Positions 15,443-25,400 of a DNA stretch of 64,000 nt are shown here, piece after piece. The number at the start of each line of letters is the position of its first letter. Within the stretch, counting starts at the first letter, position 1. Under the pieces are notes generated by a model that was not told the DNA's origin, ran no database searches, and was given only the letters and a program-made list of their open reading frames with translations. Both the position numbers and the translations under genes were made by a program. The DNA is from Adhaeribacter swui (GTDB taxonomy: Bacteria > Bacteroidota > Bacteroidia > Cytophagales > Hymenobacteraceae), in the NCBI RefSeq assembly GCF_014217805.1, contig NZ_CP055156.1, forward strand, positions 1,866,585 to 1,930,584. The letters run 5' to 3'.

Positions 15443-16933
15443 ATGAGAGTTAAATTACGCCAAGTTCTTGCAATTACCGCTTTCTTAATCGTGTCAGGAT
15501 TAGTTACTTCCTGTACACAGCAAAAGCAAAAATTGAGAGAGCTCCGGTTAGCCATAAAACACCTGCTGGAAGACGTAAAGGATCTATCGCACGTACGCCT
15601 GGCAAGTGCCGTAAACGAAGAAGTTGCCTTCGACCGAATTGAATTACAAAATACCAAGGGCCATCATACCAGTGTTACCATGGGGCCGGATGGGAAATTA
15701 TATGCTTGTACGGTAGATGGTAAAATAAAGCGGTTTATAATAAAACCAGATGGTACCCTTATGGATCCGGAAATCATTTACTCCTTGCAAGATGCGGGGG
15801 GTAAACGGACACCACGGTTAGCTATTGGTTTAGCTTTTGATCCGGCTGCCACAGCAACCAATTTAATTGCCTGGGTGAGCCACAGTTCGTTCATGTTCTC
15901 CGATGGACCCGATTGGGATGGCAAATTAACCCGCTTATCGGGCGCTAATTTAGAAGAAGTACAAGACGTACTCGTTAATTTACCCCGTTCGGCCAAAGAC
16001 CATTTAACCAACAGCATTGCTTTTGGCCCAGATAAAGCTTTATACTTTTGCCAGGGCAGTAATACCGCCATGGGGGCGCCGGATAGTACCTGGGCTAACC
16101 GCCAGGAGCATGTATTATCGGCCGCTATTTTGCGCCTGGATGTAAAAAAAATAAAATCTTTGGAGTTGCCCCTGGATGTAAAAACAGCGGATGGTGGCAC
16201 TTATGACCCCATGGCGCCGGAGGCTCCGTTAACCATTTATGCTTCGGGTATCCGGAATGCCTACGATTTGGTTTGGCACAGCAACGGCGAGTTGTATGTT
16301 ACTACCAATGGTTCGGGAGCTGGTGGCAATACCCCTGCCTCGGTAGAAGGCACCCGCCGCCCGGATGGTAGCGTTTATAAAGGTCAAAAAATACCGGCTA
16401 TCCGCAATGTGGCCGAAGCCCAAAACGATTATTTATTACGGGTAGAAAAAGGGGGCTATTACGGGCATCCTAACCCTAGTCGGGGCGAGTACGTGTTAAA
16501 TGGCGGAAACCCTACGGTAAATACCGATCCGGCCCAGTTTAATCAATATCCGGTGGGTATCCAGCCCGACCCTAATTACCGGGGTTTTGCTTTTGAGTTT
16601 CCGATGCATCACTCCCCAAACGGTATTATTGAATACCGCGGAGGCGCTTTTAAAGGCCAATTAAAAGGTAAGTTGTTAGTAGTTAGGTTAATGGAAAACC
16701 GCGATATTATTGTGTTGGACCCCAGTGGAAAGAACAACACCATTAACCGCGAAACACCCGGCAGAGCCATTCCTGGTTTTTCAGACTTTTTACTGCCCTT
16801 AGACTTAACCGAAGATTTAAATACAGGTAATATTTACGTATCGGAGTACGGCGGCGACGGGCAAATTACCTTGCTAAAACCGCTCTCTAAAGAGCCCGCT
16901 CCTATTTTAAGTTTTAATAGTATTTTCCGGTAA
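15443..16933 (+). CDS. Glucose/sorbosone dehydrogenase-like beta-propeller lipoprotein
   Basis: 496 aa. A lipoprotein signal ends in LVTSC at about residue 24, so it should be anchored in the periplasm or outer membrane. The rest is a six-bladed propeller of the GSDH / PQQ-sugar dehydrogenase type, with SVTMGPDGKLYACTVDGKI and later SIAFGPDKALYFCQG, GIRNAYDLVWHSNGELYVTTNG and GGYYGHPNP landmarks. Family members oxidise sugars with PQQ, but many lipoproteins of this group have no known substrate and I cannot confirm the PQQ residues. It stands alone on its strand before a ferredoxin reductase. Confidence 0.82.
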   Translation: MRVKLRQVLAITAFLIVSGLVTSCTQQKQKLRELRLAIKHLLEDVKDLSHVRLASAVNEEVAFDRIELQNTKGHHTSVTMGPDGKLYACTVDGKIKRFIIKPDGTLMDPEIIYSLQDAGGKRTPRLAIGLAFDPAATATNLIAWVSHSSFMFSDGPDWDGKLTRLSGANLEEVQDVLVNLPRSAKDHLTNSIAFGPDKALYFCQGSNTAMGAPDSTWANRQEHVLSAAILRLDVKKIKSLELPLDVKTADGGTYDPMAPEAPLTIYASGIRNAYDLVWHSNGELYVTTNGSGAGGNTPASVEGTRRPDGSVYKGQKIPAIRNVAEAQNDYLLRVEKGGYYGHPNPSRGEYVLNGGNPTVNTDPAQFNQYPVGIQPDPNYRGFAFEFPMHHSPNGIIEYRGGAFKGQLKGKLLVVRLMENRDIIVLDPSGKNNTINRETPGRAIPGFSDFLLPLDLTEDLNTGNIYVSEYGGDGQITLLKPLSKEPAPILSFNSIFR

Positions 16934-17137
16934 GTAAATTTTTAAAGTCTGGGTTTTACTTCTGCCCGGGCATGGCGCTACCTTCTCCTGGCTTCCAGCT
17001 TTGTAAATAACCCCGGCAAAATTCCGGTTCCTTGGTATAAAAAACCGGCCAAATCCAGAATTTATCGTTTAAAGATTATTCTATTTGCGGCAGTTAAAAG
17101 CTTTAACGGTTTTAATTGCGTAAGAGAAAGAATTACG

Positions 17138-18199
17138 ATGAATGGGTTATCAAAAGCAATGAATTCTTTATACAAAATACTTACGGTTTCGGCAGTACAA
17201 CAAGAAGCAGAGGATGTAAAAACAATACGTTTTGCAGAAGATTCAGAAAATAAAATTGAATACCAGGCAGGGCAATACTTAACGCTGGTGCGGCAAACCC
17301 ATGCCGGTGAAATCCGGCGCTCGTATTCCATTACCTCTTCTCCGGAATTACAGGAGCCTTTAACCATTGGCGTTAAGCGCATCCAGAATGGGCTTTTTTC
17401 CCGGCAATTAGTAGATTATGCCCAACCCGGCGACCAGATATACACCATTGGGGCAGCCGGCTTATTTACTTTACCTGCGGATATTACAGCTTATCAACAT
17501 CTTTTATTTTGCGCAGCCGGCAGTGGCATCACTCCTATTTACTCGTTGCTTAAAACAGCTTTATACGCGCACCCGCATGTAACTATAACGTTACTGTACA
17601 GCAACCACGCGCCGGAAAAAACAATTTTTAAAAAAAACTTAGAATTGCTGGCGCAACAGTTCGCAGGGCGGTTGCAGATTGAATTTTTATTTAGTAATAA
17701 TGCCAATTTAAGCCGCGCCCGCTTACACAAAGCTTTGTTGCATGCTTTTTTGGGGCAGCACGTAACCGCAAAGCCCGAGCAGGTACTTTGTTACATTTGT
17801 GGCCCGTTAAATTACATGCGCATGTGTACCTACGCGCTTCGCGAGGCCCATATTCCCGCTGCTAATATCCGGAAAGAAAATTTTAGCACCGATAAGCCCG
17901 TAGTCCGTAACTTACCTCCGGATACAGAAGAGCACGAAATAGTAATTCGTTACCGACAGCAAGAATACTACTTAAAGGTGCAATACCCTAAAACCATTCT
18001 GCAAGCGGCAAAAGAAGCTAATTTGTTACTGCCATATAGCTGCGAAGCCGGCCGATGCGGAAACTGCGTTGCGCAATGTACCCAAGGCCAGGTTTGGTTA
18101 TCGTATAACGAGGTGCTCACAGACAAAGATTTAGCGCAGGGCTTAACCCTTACCTGTGTAGGGCATCCGGTAAAAGGCGATGTGCACCTGCGCATTTAA
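17138..18199 (+). CDS. Ferredoxin-NAD(P)H reductase with C-terminal 2Fe-2S domain (PaaE/HmpX-like)
   Basis: 353 aa. An FAD domain comes first (RSYSITSSPE at 61-70, the R-x-Y-S flavin motif), then an NAD(P)-binding domain (FCAAGSGITPIYSLL; CYICGPLNYM) and a plant-type ferredoxin domain with Cys302-x4-Cys307-x2-Cys310 and Cys340. It moves electrons from NAD(P)H through FAD to the iron-sulfur centre for an oxygenase, desaturase or similar partner. No partner oxygenase is adjacent. Met8 is an alternative start that would fit the family length equally well. Confidence 0.9.
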   Translation: MNGLSKAMNSLYKILTVSAVQQEAEDVKTIRFAEDSENKIEYQAGQYLTLVRQTHAGEIRRSYSITSSPELQEPLTIGVKRIQNGLFSRQLVDYAQPGDQIYTIGAAGLFTLPADITAYQHLLFCAAGSGITPIYSLLKTALYAHPHVTITLLYSNHAPEKTIFKKNLELLAQQFAGRLQIEFLFSNNANLSRARLHKALLHAFLGQHVTAKPEQVLCYICGPLNYMRMCTYALREAHIPAANIRKENFSTDKPVVRNLPPDTEEHEIVIRYRQQEYYLKVQYPKTILQAAKEANLLLPYSCEAGRCGNCVAQCTQGQVWLSYNEVLTDKDLAQGLTLTCVGHPVKGDVHLRI

Positions 18200-18243
18200 T
18201 TTATTTTGTTAAAAAAGCGGTGGCAAACGCAAAAATTTAAAAA

Positions 18244-18588
18244 TTAAGGCCGTTTACCTGGTTTAATGGTGGTGGCGCTTTTAGGTTTATTCAGCGTTAA
18301 TTGTGCTTGCGGCGCAGGCGTTACCGCAGCAATTGGGTTTTCTGCTTTCTTGGTGCTGCCGGGAGTAACGTTTGCCTGGCTCAACCAATCCGTCATATTT
18401 TCGGTTACCAGTATGGCTCCTTTAATGGCGGTTACCTTTACCTGCGTTTTTAAATAACTATTCACCTCCTCCGAATAACCCTGCGCTTCACTGGATAAGG
18501 CACATGCGGTATTCAGGATTAGTATTATGATGAATGTAGCCCATCTCTTACTACCAGCAAAGAAAATGGGCAGAGTGGCTCGTTTCAT
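18244..18588 (-). CDS. Exported hypothetical protein, 114 aa
   Basis: An N-terminal positively charged stretch followed by ATFIIILILNTACALSSEAQ gives a likely Sec signal cut near AQG (about residue 37). The rest is a Thr/Pro/Lys-rich low-complexity chain ending KPGKRP. No family is recognised. A well-formed promoter (18651-18680) lies just upstream, which strengthens the call that this is a real gene. Confidence 0.65.
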   Translation of the reverse strand: MKRATLPIFFAGSKRWATFIIILILNTACALSSEAQGYSEEVNSYLKTQVKVTAIKGAILVTENMTDWLSQANVTPGSTKKAENPIAAVTPAPQAQLTLNKPKSATTIKPGKRP

Positions 18589-18650
18589 AGTTCCGGTTGT
18601 TTATAAATAATGCATTTGTTGGTAGGTAACACTCGTTGCGACTACCGGTA

Positions 18651-18680
18651 CAAAGATAAACATAGTATTATGTATTGCAA
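18651..18680 (-). promoter_or_regulatory. Promoter TTG-N19-TATCTTTG
   Basis: On the minus strand TTG (18680-18678) is followed by TATCTTTG (18658-18651) after 19 nt. The predicted start near 18644 leaves about 56 nt of leader before the 114-aa gene. Confidence 0.55.
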
Positions 18681-18720
18681 GGTACTATGTAAATAAATTT
18701 TTTTAGAAATTGAGATAACA

Positions 18721-18751
18721 AAAACGGCTACCTGATCTGGGTAGCCGTTTT
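18721..18751 (-). terminator. Terminator of msrA
   Basis: AAAACGGCTACC (18721-18732) is perfectly complementary to GGTAGCCGTTTT (18740-18751), 24 nt after the msrA stop. U-tracts exist on both strands, so it may act both ways. Confidence 0.85.
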
Positions 18752-18774
18752 TGTTATTCTGGTTCTTATACGTA

Positions 18775-19470
18775 TTATTTCGCGCTAGCTTTTAAAGCCG
18801 TAGTTTTTAATTTATCCCGAAACTGCTTCTCAAACTTGTGCACTTTAGGGGCCGTTACCGACTGAACGTAAGGGTTCTCCGGGTTATGTTCGTAATAATC
18901 CTGGTGGTAATCTTCAGCCGGATAAAACATTTTGTAAGCCTGGATTTGAGTTACAATCGGGTTGCGGAAAGCCTTCTTCGCTTCCAGTTCTTTTACATAA
19001 GCCAAAGCTTGTTGTTTTTGCTCTTCGTTGTGGTAAAAAATAGCCGAGCGGTATTGCTTACCAATGTCGGGACCCTGGCGGTTTAACGTAGTAGGATCGT
19101 GGGTAACGAAAAATACTTCTAGTAACTCGGGGTAAGTAACCTGCTTGGGATCGTAGTAAATTTGAATAGACTCTGCGTGACCCGTTTCGCCGGCACCTAC
19201 TTGCTCGTAAGTTGGGTTTTTCTCAGGGCCGCCACTATAACCGGATATTACCCGGTCTACGCCCCGCAAACGTTCAAAAACAGCTTCGGTGCACCAAAAA
19301 CAGCCACCCGCAAAAGTAGCCAGTTCAAAGCCCCGGGCTTTTACTTCAGCCGCAGAAAGTGGAGGCAACGGAGGCGTGGTTATTGGTTTGGTTTTAGCCT
19401 CGGTGCAGGATTGCAGGGCTATCAGTAATACTGCAAATAAATTAACAAACATTCGATTCATATCAGGCAT
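18775..19470 (-). CDS. msrA: Peptide-methionine (S)-S-oxide reductase, exported lipoprotein form
   Basis: The 231-aa protein repairs oxidised methionine. The catalytic motif GCFWC follows an N-terminal lipoprotein signal (LLIALQSC, Cys at about 22), so this copy works in the cell envelope rather than the cytosol. Other landmarks are GYSGG, TGHAE, FFVTHDPTTLNRQGPDIGKQYRSAIF (as FFVTHDPTT and QGPDIGKQYRS) and EDYHQDYYEHNP. There is no fused MsrB domain. The start may be any of Met1, Met4 or Met7; all give the same lipobox. Confidence 0.95.
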   Translation of the reverse strand: MPDMNRMFVNLFAVLLIALQSCTEAKTKPITTPPLPPLSAAEVKARGFELATFAGGCFWCTEAVFERLRGVDRVISGYSGGPEKNPTYEQVGAGETGHAESIQIYYDPKQVTYPELLEVFFVTHDPTTLNRQGPDIGKQYRSAIFYHNEEQKQQALAYVKELEAKKAFRNPIVTQIQAYKMFYPAEDYHQDYYEHNPENPYVQSVTAPKVHKFEKQFRDKLKTTALKASAK

Positions 19471-19876
19471 ACATTAAAACAGGTACAATTACACAAAATG
19501 GTAAGCTTTATAAACACAACAAACAAAAGGTACGTCTTGGTTTAGCGCTTTGCATTATTCTACGGATGTGTAAATTTTTACTTCAATAATTATACCTACG
19601 AATATATTACTGCTTTGGCTTTAAAGATAAATTTTTAAAAATATTTCTGTAGAAGAGGATGGTAAGGCGTACAATTTAGCGTTTCTACCCCGCTGCTTTC
19701 CCCGCCAGGCTGGATAATAATCAGGATATATATAGATTCGGTCATTATGTCGCTGTAGAATTAAAATAGAAGCCATTATGTCTGGAATTGGCTATTTAAA
19801 TGAACGGTAAGGCTACTTAAACCGCGTGGTACGGCGTTTGTATAAATCCAAGGGTAACATTACCTAGGAGATAGAG
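19471..19876. other. 406-base gap between msrA and the Hsp20-like gene
   Basis: AT-rich with no gene, repeat or RNA that I can support. It holds the promoters of the two divergent genes. Confidence 0.45.
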
Positions 19877-20266
19877 ATGAAGCTAATTAAAAATAAAGAG
19901 TTTTTACAGCAAATTGCCCACCAGATTGATGTATTAAATACCTTGGGTGGGGGTATTGCTTTGCCCCAGGTAAAAGTAGATAAACTCGAGAAAGGGGCTA
20001 TTATCCGGGTTTTTATTCCTTCAGTAAGTCCGGAAGCTTTTCATATAGCATTAAACCAAAATCAATTAACCGTTATGGCGGCTCACCGTTTCGATGAAGA
20101 ATCTGAAACTGCTATGCCATTATTTAGCCAGCAGTTTACGCTGCCGCCGCAAATAGATTTATCGCGTATTGATGCGGTATTCGAAAATCACGAATTGCAG
20201 GTGCGTTTGCCTTACCACACATCAGTTTATAAAACCCGTAACATAGATATCGATATTAAAGATTAA
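19877..20266 (+). CDS. Divergent Hsp20-like protein, 129 aa
   Basis: The second half has the order of an alpha-crystallin domain: VFIPSVSPEAFHIALNQNQL (about 50-69), TVMAAH, FTLPPQIDLSRIDAVFENHEL and QVRLP. The usual G-x-L-x(4)-P-K signature is reduced to HELQVRLPYHT, and the C-terminal I-x-I anchor is IDIDI. The first 40 residues are a helical segment. It is probably a small chaperone whose function may have shifted. An AGGAG ribosome-binding site lies about 7 nt before the ATG, as for the other Hsp20 gene. Confidence 0.75.
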   Translation: MKLIKNKEFLQQIAHQIDVLNTLGGGIALPQVKVDKLEKGAIIRVFIPSVSPEAFHIALNQNQLTVMAAHRFDEESETAMPLFSQQFTLPPQIDLSRIDAVFENHELQVRLPYHTSVYKTRNIDIDIKD

Positions 20267-20274
20267 GCCGCCAG

Positions 20275-20333
20275 GAGCCGCTAAAACGAAAAAAGGATGC
20301 CCGCAAAGCATCCTTTTTTCGTTTTAGCGGCTC
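20275..20333. terminator. Long perfect terminator hairpin, 26-bp stem
   Basis: Bases 20275-20300 are the exact reverse complement of 20308-20333, with a 7-nt loop. The stem contains A and T runs on both arms, so it should stop transcription from the Hsp20-like gene and could stop opposing reads. Confidence 0.85.
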
Positions 20334-20450
20334 TTCTTCATAAATAAAGGCTAGCTGCCGCGATAAATGAACCCAAGAACAATTATAAAAATGTTTAAAT
20401 CGCTTATCTTGCCCAGATACGCTAGCTCCTTGGAGGTGCGTTTAATTAGC

Positions 20451-21212
20451 ATGAAAAAGTACTTTCTTCTTCTCTTCTTGGGTTTGCTTGTTTGGAATAC
20501 CTACGGACAAACAGGTACTACTAACTTGCAGGAGCCCGGTTTGTTTGTTGGTTTAAATAATGGCCAGCGCATATACGCCCGCAAACTGCAGGTAAAGTCG
20601 CCGGTTTTCAAGAAAAGTTTTATTTTAATAGACGACTCGGCGCAGTACGACCTGGCTGGAGTGCAGTACTTTCAGGACCAGCAAGGTTTTTATACCCGCG
20701 TGAGCAACAGCAAACGCTCTGATTTTGCCAAGCGTGTGTCGGTGGGCAAAATTTCTAAATTTTATACTTCTAAAACGTCGTACGATAATTATTACCCGGG
20801 CATGTACGGGCCTTATGGTTATGGAGGATATGGTTATGGCATGCCATCTACCCGCCGGGTGTATTATTTCTCTAAAGATGGCGGGCCGCTGGCCGATTTA
20901 AATTACCAGAACTTGAGAGGTGCCCTTTCGGAGAACGCTGGTAGCATAGAGGTGCTCGAGAAATACCGCCGGGGTAAGCGCTTGCAAACAGGTTTAACAG
21001 TACTGGGCTCGGGCGTGTTTGTTTACGGGTTGGTGAATTCAATCAGAAATACGGGGCCAAGCGTAGTAAATCGGGCTGATCCAACTCTGTACCTGGGTTT
21101 AGGTTTGGCCGCGATTCCGTGGCTAATGAATTTGTTTCAAAAGGATCACTTGAACGAAGCCATTGAACTTTATAATTACGATCTGGCCCAAGAACCGCCC
21201 GGACAACGGTAA
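20451..21212 (+). CDS. Exported hypothetical protein, 253 aa
   Basis: I place the start at the ATG at 20451 (MKKYFLLLFLGLLVWNTYGQ), which opens a clean Sec signal and has GGAGG about 13 nt upstream, rather than the longer frame from 20367. The mature part has a beta-rich first half, a Tyr/Gly-rich stretch (YYPGMYGPYGYGGYGYG) near residue 120, and one hydrophobic segment near 200-220. No family recognised. It may be an envelope protein, but no function can be assigned. Confidence 0.75.
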   Translation: MKKYFLLLFLGLLVWNTYGQTGTTNLQEPGLFVGLNNGQRIYARKLQVKSPVFKKSFILIDDSAQYDLAGVQYFQDQQGFYTRVSNSKRSDFAKRVSVGKISKFYTSKTSYDNYYPGMYGPYGYGGYGYGMPSTRRVYYFSKDGGPLADLNYQNLRGALSENAGSIEVLEKYRRGKRLQTGLTVLGSGVFVYGLVNSIRNTGPSVVNRADPTLYLGLGLAAIPWLMNLFQKDHLNEAIELYNYDLAQEPPGQR

Positions 21213-21375
21213 TTTAGTTCTTAAAATAAACCGGGTTAGTTAAATTCAGATTTTAATAAAATAAACCTGGTACATAGAGCTTCGCTTAAATATTAAAATT
21301 TTAAAAAATTAAGTAAGAAAGAGCGGGTACGGGCAAGCGATTTTAAATTTTTAGGTATCTACTTAAATATACAAC

Positions 21376-21810
21376 ATGGACGAATTTATGAAAATGGCGA
21401 TTGCCGAGGCGCAGCAAGGTTTAGCGGAAGGTGGTATTCCCATTGGTTCGGTTTTAGTTAAAAATGGCAAGTTGGTAGCGCGCGGCCATAACAAGCGGGT
21501 GCAGGAAAATAACCCCATTCTGCACGGCGAAATGGATTGCTTAAATAACGCCGGCCGCATCGGCAGCTATCGCGATACTGTTATTTACTCTACTTTAATG
21601 CCTTGTTACATGTGCGCAGGTACCATTGTGCAGTTTAAAATTCCGAAAGTAGTGGTGGGCGAGTCGCAGACTTTTAGTGGTGCCCGGGCTTTTCTGGAAT
21701 CGCACGGCGTAGAAGTAGTAGACCTCAATTTGCCGGAATGTGTGGCCATGATGCAGCAATTTATTCAGGCCAAGCCCGAAATCTGGAACGAAGATATTAT
21801 GGAACTTTAG
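21376..21810 (+). CDS. Cytosine deaminase of the yeast (FCY1) type / nucleoside deaminase
   Basis: This 144-aa zinc deaminase has HGE at 50-52 and the PCYMC motif at 76-80 (zinc ligands His50, Cys77, Cys80; proton shuttle Glu52). Its ending KPEIWNEDI (Trp137, Asp140) and the segment TIVQFKIPKVVVGE resemble Saccharomyces Fcy1, where the C-terminal Trp and Asp close over cytosine, rather than TadA. Likely role: cytosine to uracil salvage in the cytosol. The next gene starts 8 nt after the stop, suggesting one transcript. Guanine deaminase or TadA-like activity is less likely. Confidence 0.82.
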   Translation: MDEFMKMAIAEAQQGLAEGGIPIGSVLVKNGKLVARGHNKRVQENNPILHGEMDCLNNAGRIGSYRDTVIYSTLMPCYMCAGTIVQFKIPKVVVGESQTFSGARAFLESHGVEVVDLNLPECVAMMQQFIQAKPEIWNEDIMEL

Positions 21811-21818
21811 TGGGTAGT

Positions 21819-22220
21819 ATGCTTTTTTTTAAATTCCGTAGTTGGTTTTTCGCTCTGGTTATTGCTTGCCTATTTAGTAGTTGTGTCCGTAATGCTACTT
21901 CCTGGAAAGGCTACACCGAACAGGGCAATGCATCTTACTACGCCGATAAGTTTCAGGGTAAAAAAATGGCGAACGGCCAACCTTACCGCAAAGGCAAGTT
22001 AACCGCCGCACATAAAAAACTGCCGCTGGGTACCCGGGTAAAAGTTACGAATCCCAAAAACCACCGGTCGGTAAAAGTTAAAATTACCGACCGGGGACCG
22101 CATACCCGCGGCCGCATTTTGGATTTATCGCGGGCTGCCGCCGGCAGGTTAGGCATTATTCAGGCTGGCGTGGCACCGGTAAAATTAAAAGTACTTAAGC
22201 CAAAGAAGAGCTCTTCGTAA
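21819..22220 (+). CDS. RlpA-like double-psi beta-barrel lipoprotein
   Basis: The start at 21819 gives MLFFKFRSWFFALVIACLFSSC, a clear lipoprotein signal with the lipid Cys near residue 22; the longer frame overlaps the deaminase and is not credible. The 133-aa protein then shows the RlpA core: GNASYYADKFQGKKMANGQPY, ltaAHKKLPLGTRVKVTN, KVKITDRGPHTRGRILDLSRAAA. This fold binds or cleaves peptidoglycan glycans denuded of peptide. There is no SPOR domain, so it is a short envelope version. It lies 8 nt behind the deaminase gene. Confidence 0.9.
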   Translation: MLFFKFRSWFFALVIACLFSSCVRNATSWKGYTEQGNASYYADKFQGKKMANGQPYRKGKLTAAHKKLPLGTRVKVTNPKNHRSVKVKITDRGPHTRGRILDLSRAAAGRLGIIQAGVAPVKLKVLKPKKSSS

Positions 22221-22464
22221 GGGTAAGCGAAAAGAGAAATTTTTAAAAAAATGTACGTAAGCTCAGAAATAGGCACTTAAAATTACAATCTTAATAATAC
22301 GTTTTAACAAGAGGTGTACGAAGCTTTAAATGGGTTTTTACCAACCGTAGTGGGGCCGGCTCAGATAGTAGCGCTGGGGTAGTGATAATTCGGAACCGCT
22401 ACAGAAAATCTAGCGGAGGAGCAAGGAATCAAAACTTCTTAATATATTTATAGTTCAGAAGTTT

Positions 22465-25400
22465 ATGCGTATGAAGCAATTTTTAACTCTCTTCAGCAAA
22501 CTGCTTATTGGTTGTCTTTCTGTTTTTTCTGTTGCCCAGGCGCAAATCGCGAGGCCATCGGCGATGCCGGCCCGAATGAATAACCAGCCCGTTGGGGATA
22601 AGAGTCTTCAATTTATCCAAAACAAAAACCAGTGGCCCGCCTCCGTACGCTTTGCTGCCGATTTACCCGATGGCCGCCTTTTTCTGCAAGATGCAAGTTT
22701 TATTTATACCTTTCTCGATGGCTCCCAGTTACCTAATCACCACAGCGACCGCCCTGTTCCCGTACGGACTGCAGCGCTTCCGATGAAGGTGAAAGGGCAC
22801 GCTTATAAGGTTACTTTTTTAAATGCTACAAAAAATACGGTTAAAGTAAGTGGTGCTGATTTGCGGCCCGGCCTCCGGAACTATTACCTGGGTAACGATC
22901 CGCGCAAATGGGCTTCTGGGGTGAAAAGTTACGGTGAGGTAAAGTACCAGAATTTATACAATGGAGTGGCCATGCGTCTTTATCAGAAAGAAGCTCATTT
23001 AAAGTACGAATTCCTGCTTCAGCCCAATACCAATCCCAATCAAATTAAATTACATTACGATGGAGCTGCAGTAGCCCTGCTGGCCAACGGCGATTTACGA
23101 ATTACTACTTCGGTTACTACCGTAATTGAGCGCAAGCCGGTTGCTTTTCAAACCATTAACGGCCAGTTGCGCGAAGTGCCATGCCGGTTTAAATTAACGG
23201 GCAAAGTGCTTTCGTTTGATTTCCCGGCGGGCTATGCTCCTAATGTACCTTTGCTTATCGATCCGGAATTAATTTTTTCGTCGTTTAGTGGTTCTATTGC
23301 CGATAATTGGGGATTTACGGCTACGTACGATAACGAGGGTAATATGTATTCCGGAGGCGCTACCACGGCGGTCGGGTTTCCGGCCACAATCGGTGCTTAC
23401 GACATAGATTGGAATGGCTCCGCGGATGTGGACCTGGGGGTTAACGGGGGCTGGGACATTGCCATTTTAAAATATAACCCAACCGCTAGCGGACCAGCTT
23501 CGTTGGTGTATGCTACGTATTTAGGCGGTAGTCGCGCCGATCTGCCCAGTAGTTTGGTGGTAAATAGTAAAAATGAACTCATGGTGCTGGGTACCACCAG
23601 CTCCGGGGATTATCCGGTAACGGATGGTGCCGTAAACCCTAACTTCAAAGGCGACTTAACCACAGTTAATGGCAATCGGGTGGCCACTTATCCCCTACCG
23701 GGCATTGGTTTTGGTTTAGGGTCCGATTTGATAATTAGTCGGCTCAGTCCCGATGGATCAGCGCTATTGGCCTCCACGTTTATGGGCGGTTCGCGGAACG
23801 AAGGCTTGCTAGATCAGGAATCGCCTTTGACGCACAATTACGGCGACCAGTTCCGGAGCGATATTATTACGGATGCTGCAGATAATGTGTACGTAGTTTC
23901 TTCCACCGCTTCCAGCGATTTTCCGGTTAAGAACGGCTTTCAAAGTCAGGCTGGTGGTGGCGAATCAGATGCTGTTATATTTAAATTAAATGCTAACCTG
24001 AGTAACTTAGAGTGGAGTTCGTATTTGGGCGGCCCCGGTACCGATGCGGGTTATTCCATTCAATTGGATGCGGCGACTAATTCCGTTTTCATCTGCGGGG
24101 GTACCAATAGTCCTACTTTACCCGGGGTTGCCGGCGCTTACCGTCCCGTTTACCTGGGAGGTGCGGCCGATGGCTTTGTAGCTAAAATCAGTAACGATGG
24201 GCAAACGCTGCAACGGGTTTCGTATTTGGGTACCAGCAGTTTTGATCAAGCGTATTTTGTGCAACTAGATGGAACCGGTAATGTGTATTTGCTGGGCCAA
24301 ACCCGGGGTAATTATCCGGTTACCCGAGGCGTATATTCCGTGGCAAATGGCCGCCAGTTCATTCAGAAGCTAAACAACAACTTAACCGCTAGTATTTTTT
24401 CCACGGTATTCGGCAGTAATGATAACCCGGTAGTAACCAATATATCCCCCACCGCTTTTCTGGTCGACGATTGCAACCGCATTTACGTGTGCGGCTGGGG
24501 CGGCGACGTTAATACCCGGCCTCCTTACTCCAATGGCACTACCAATGGCCTGCCGGTTACCGCAAATGCGCACCAAGCAACCACCGATGGACAAGATTTT
24601 TACCTGATGTTATTATCCAGCGATGCTTCGGCTTTAGAATACGCTACTTTTTTTGGCGGTACCGGAAACCGGGGAGAACACGTAGATGGCGGTACCAGCC
24701 GGTTTGATAAACGAGGATTTGTGTACCAAGCTGTATGCGGGGGCTGCGGAGCCACTTCTTTATTCCCGACAACGCCTAATGCCTGGTCATCTACTAACCG
24801 GTCGGAAAACTGCAATAATGCTGCTTTTAAATTTGATTTTAACATTGTAACCGCCCGCGCTGGCGATAATGAATCGGTGTGCGCGACCGCCGAGCCCATT
24901 CAGCTCACCGGGTTCTCGCCGGCGGGTGGTATCTGGTCCGGGCCCGGGGTAACTCCGGATGGCGTGTTTACTCCCAGCCCCGATTTAATCGGGGTGCAAA
25001 TTATAAATTATACCGTGGCTAATGGCAGTTGCGTAAGTACCGGAACCAAAACCATTACTGTAGAAGGCGGACCGGAAGTTACTTTTACTACTTTACCTCC
25101 ATCTATCTGTTTACCAAATGGACCGATTCCGTTAACGGGCAGTTTACCGGGAGGTATTTTTTCCGGCCCTGGAATAGTCGGCAACGTATTTGATCCAACC
25201 GTAGCGGGCGTAGGAACCCATACGATTATCTATACTTTACCAAATGCTACCGGCTGTAATTCCATTAGTAAACAACAAGTAGTGGTAAACCAAACCCCAG
25301 CGGTAGTTGCGGGACCCGACGAACGGTTTTGCTCCGGCTCCTCCCCTATTCAGTTAACGGGTTTTTCGCCAGCGGGTGGCACCTGGTCGGGCACGGGCGT

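Noticed and set aside
20367-20450. Longer start of the 281-aa frame
   Set aside because: The internal ATG at 20451 opens a clean signal peptide and has a Shine-Dalgarno.
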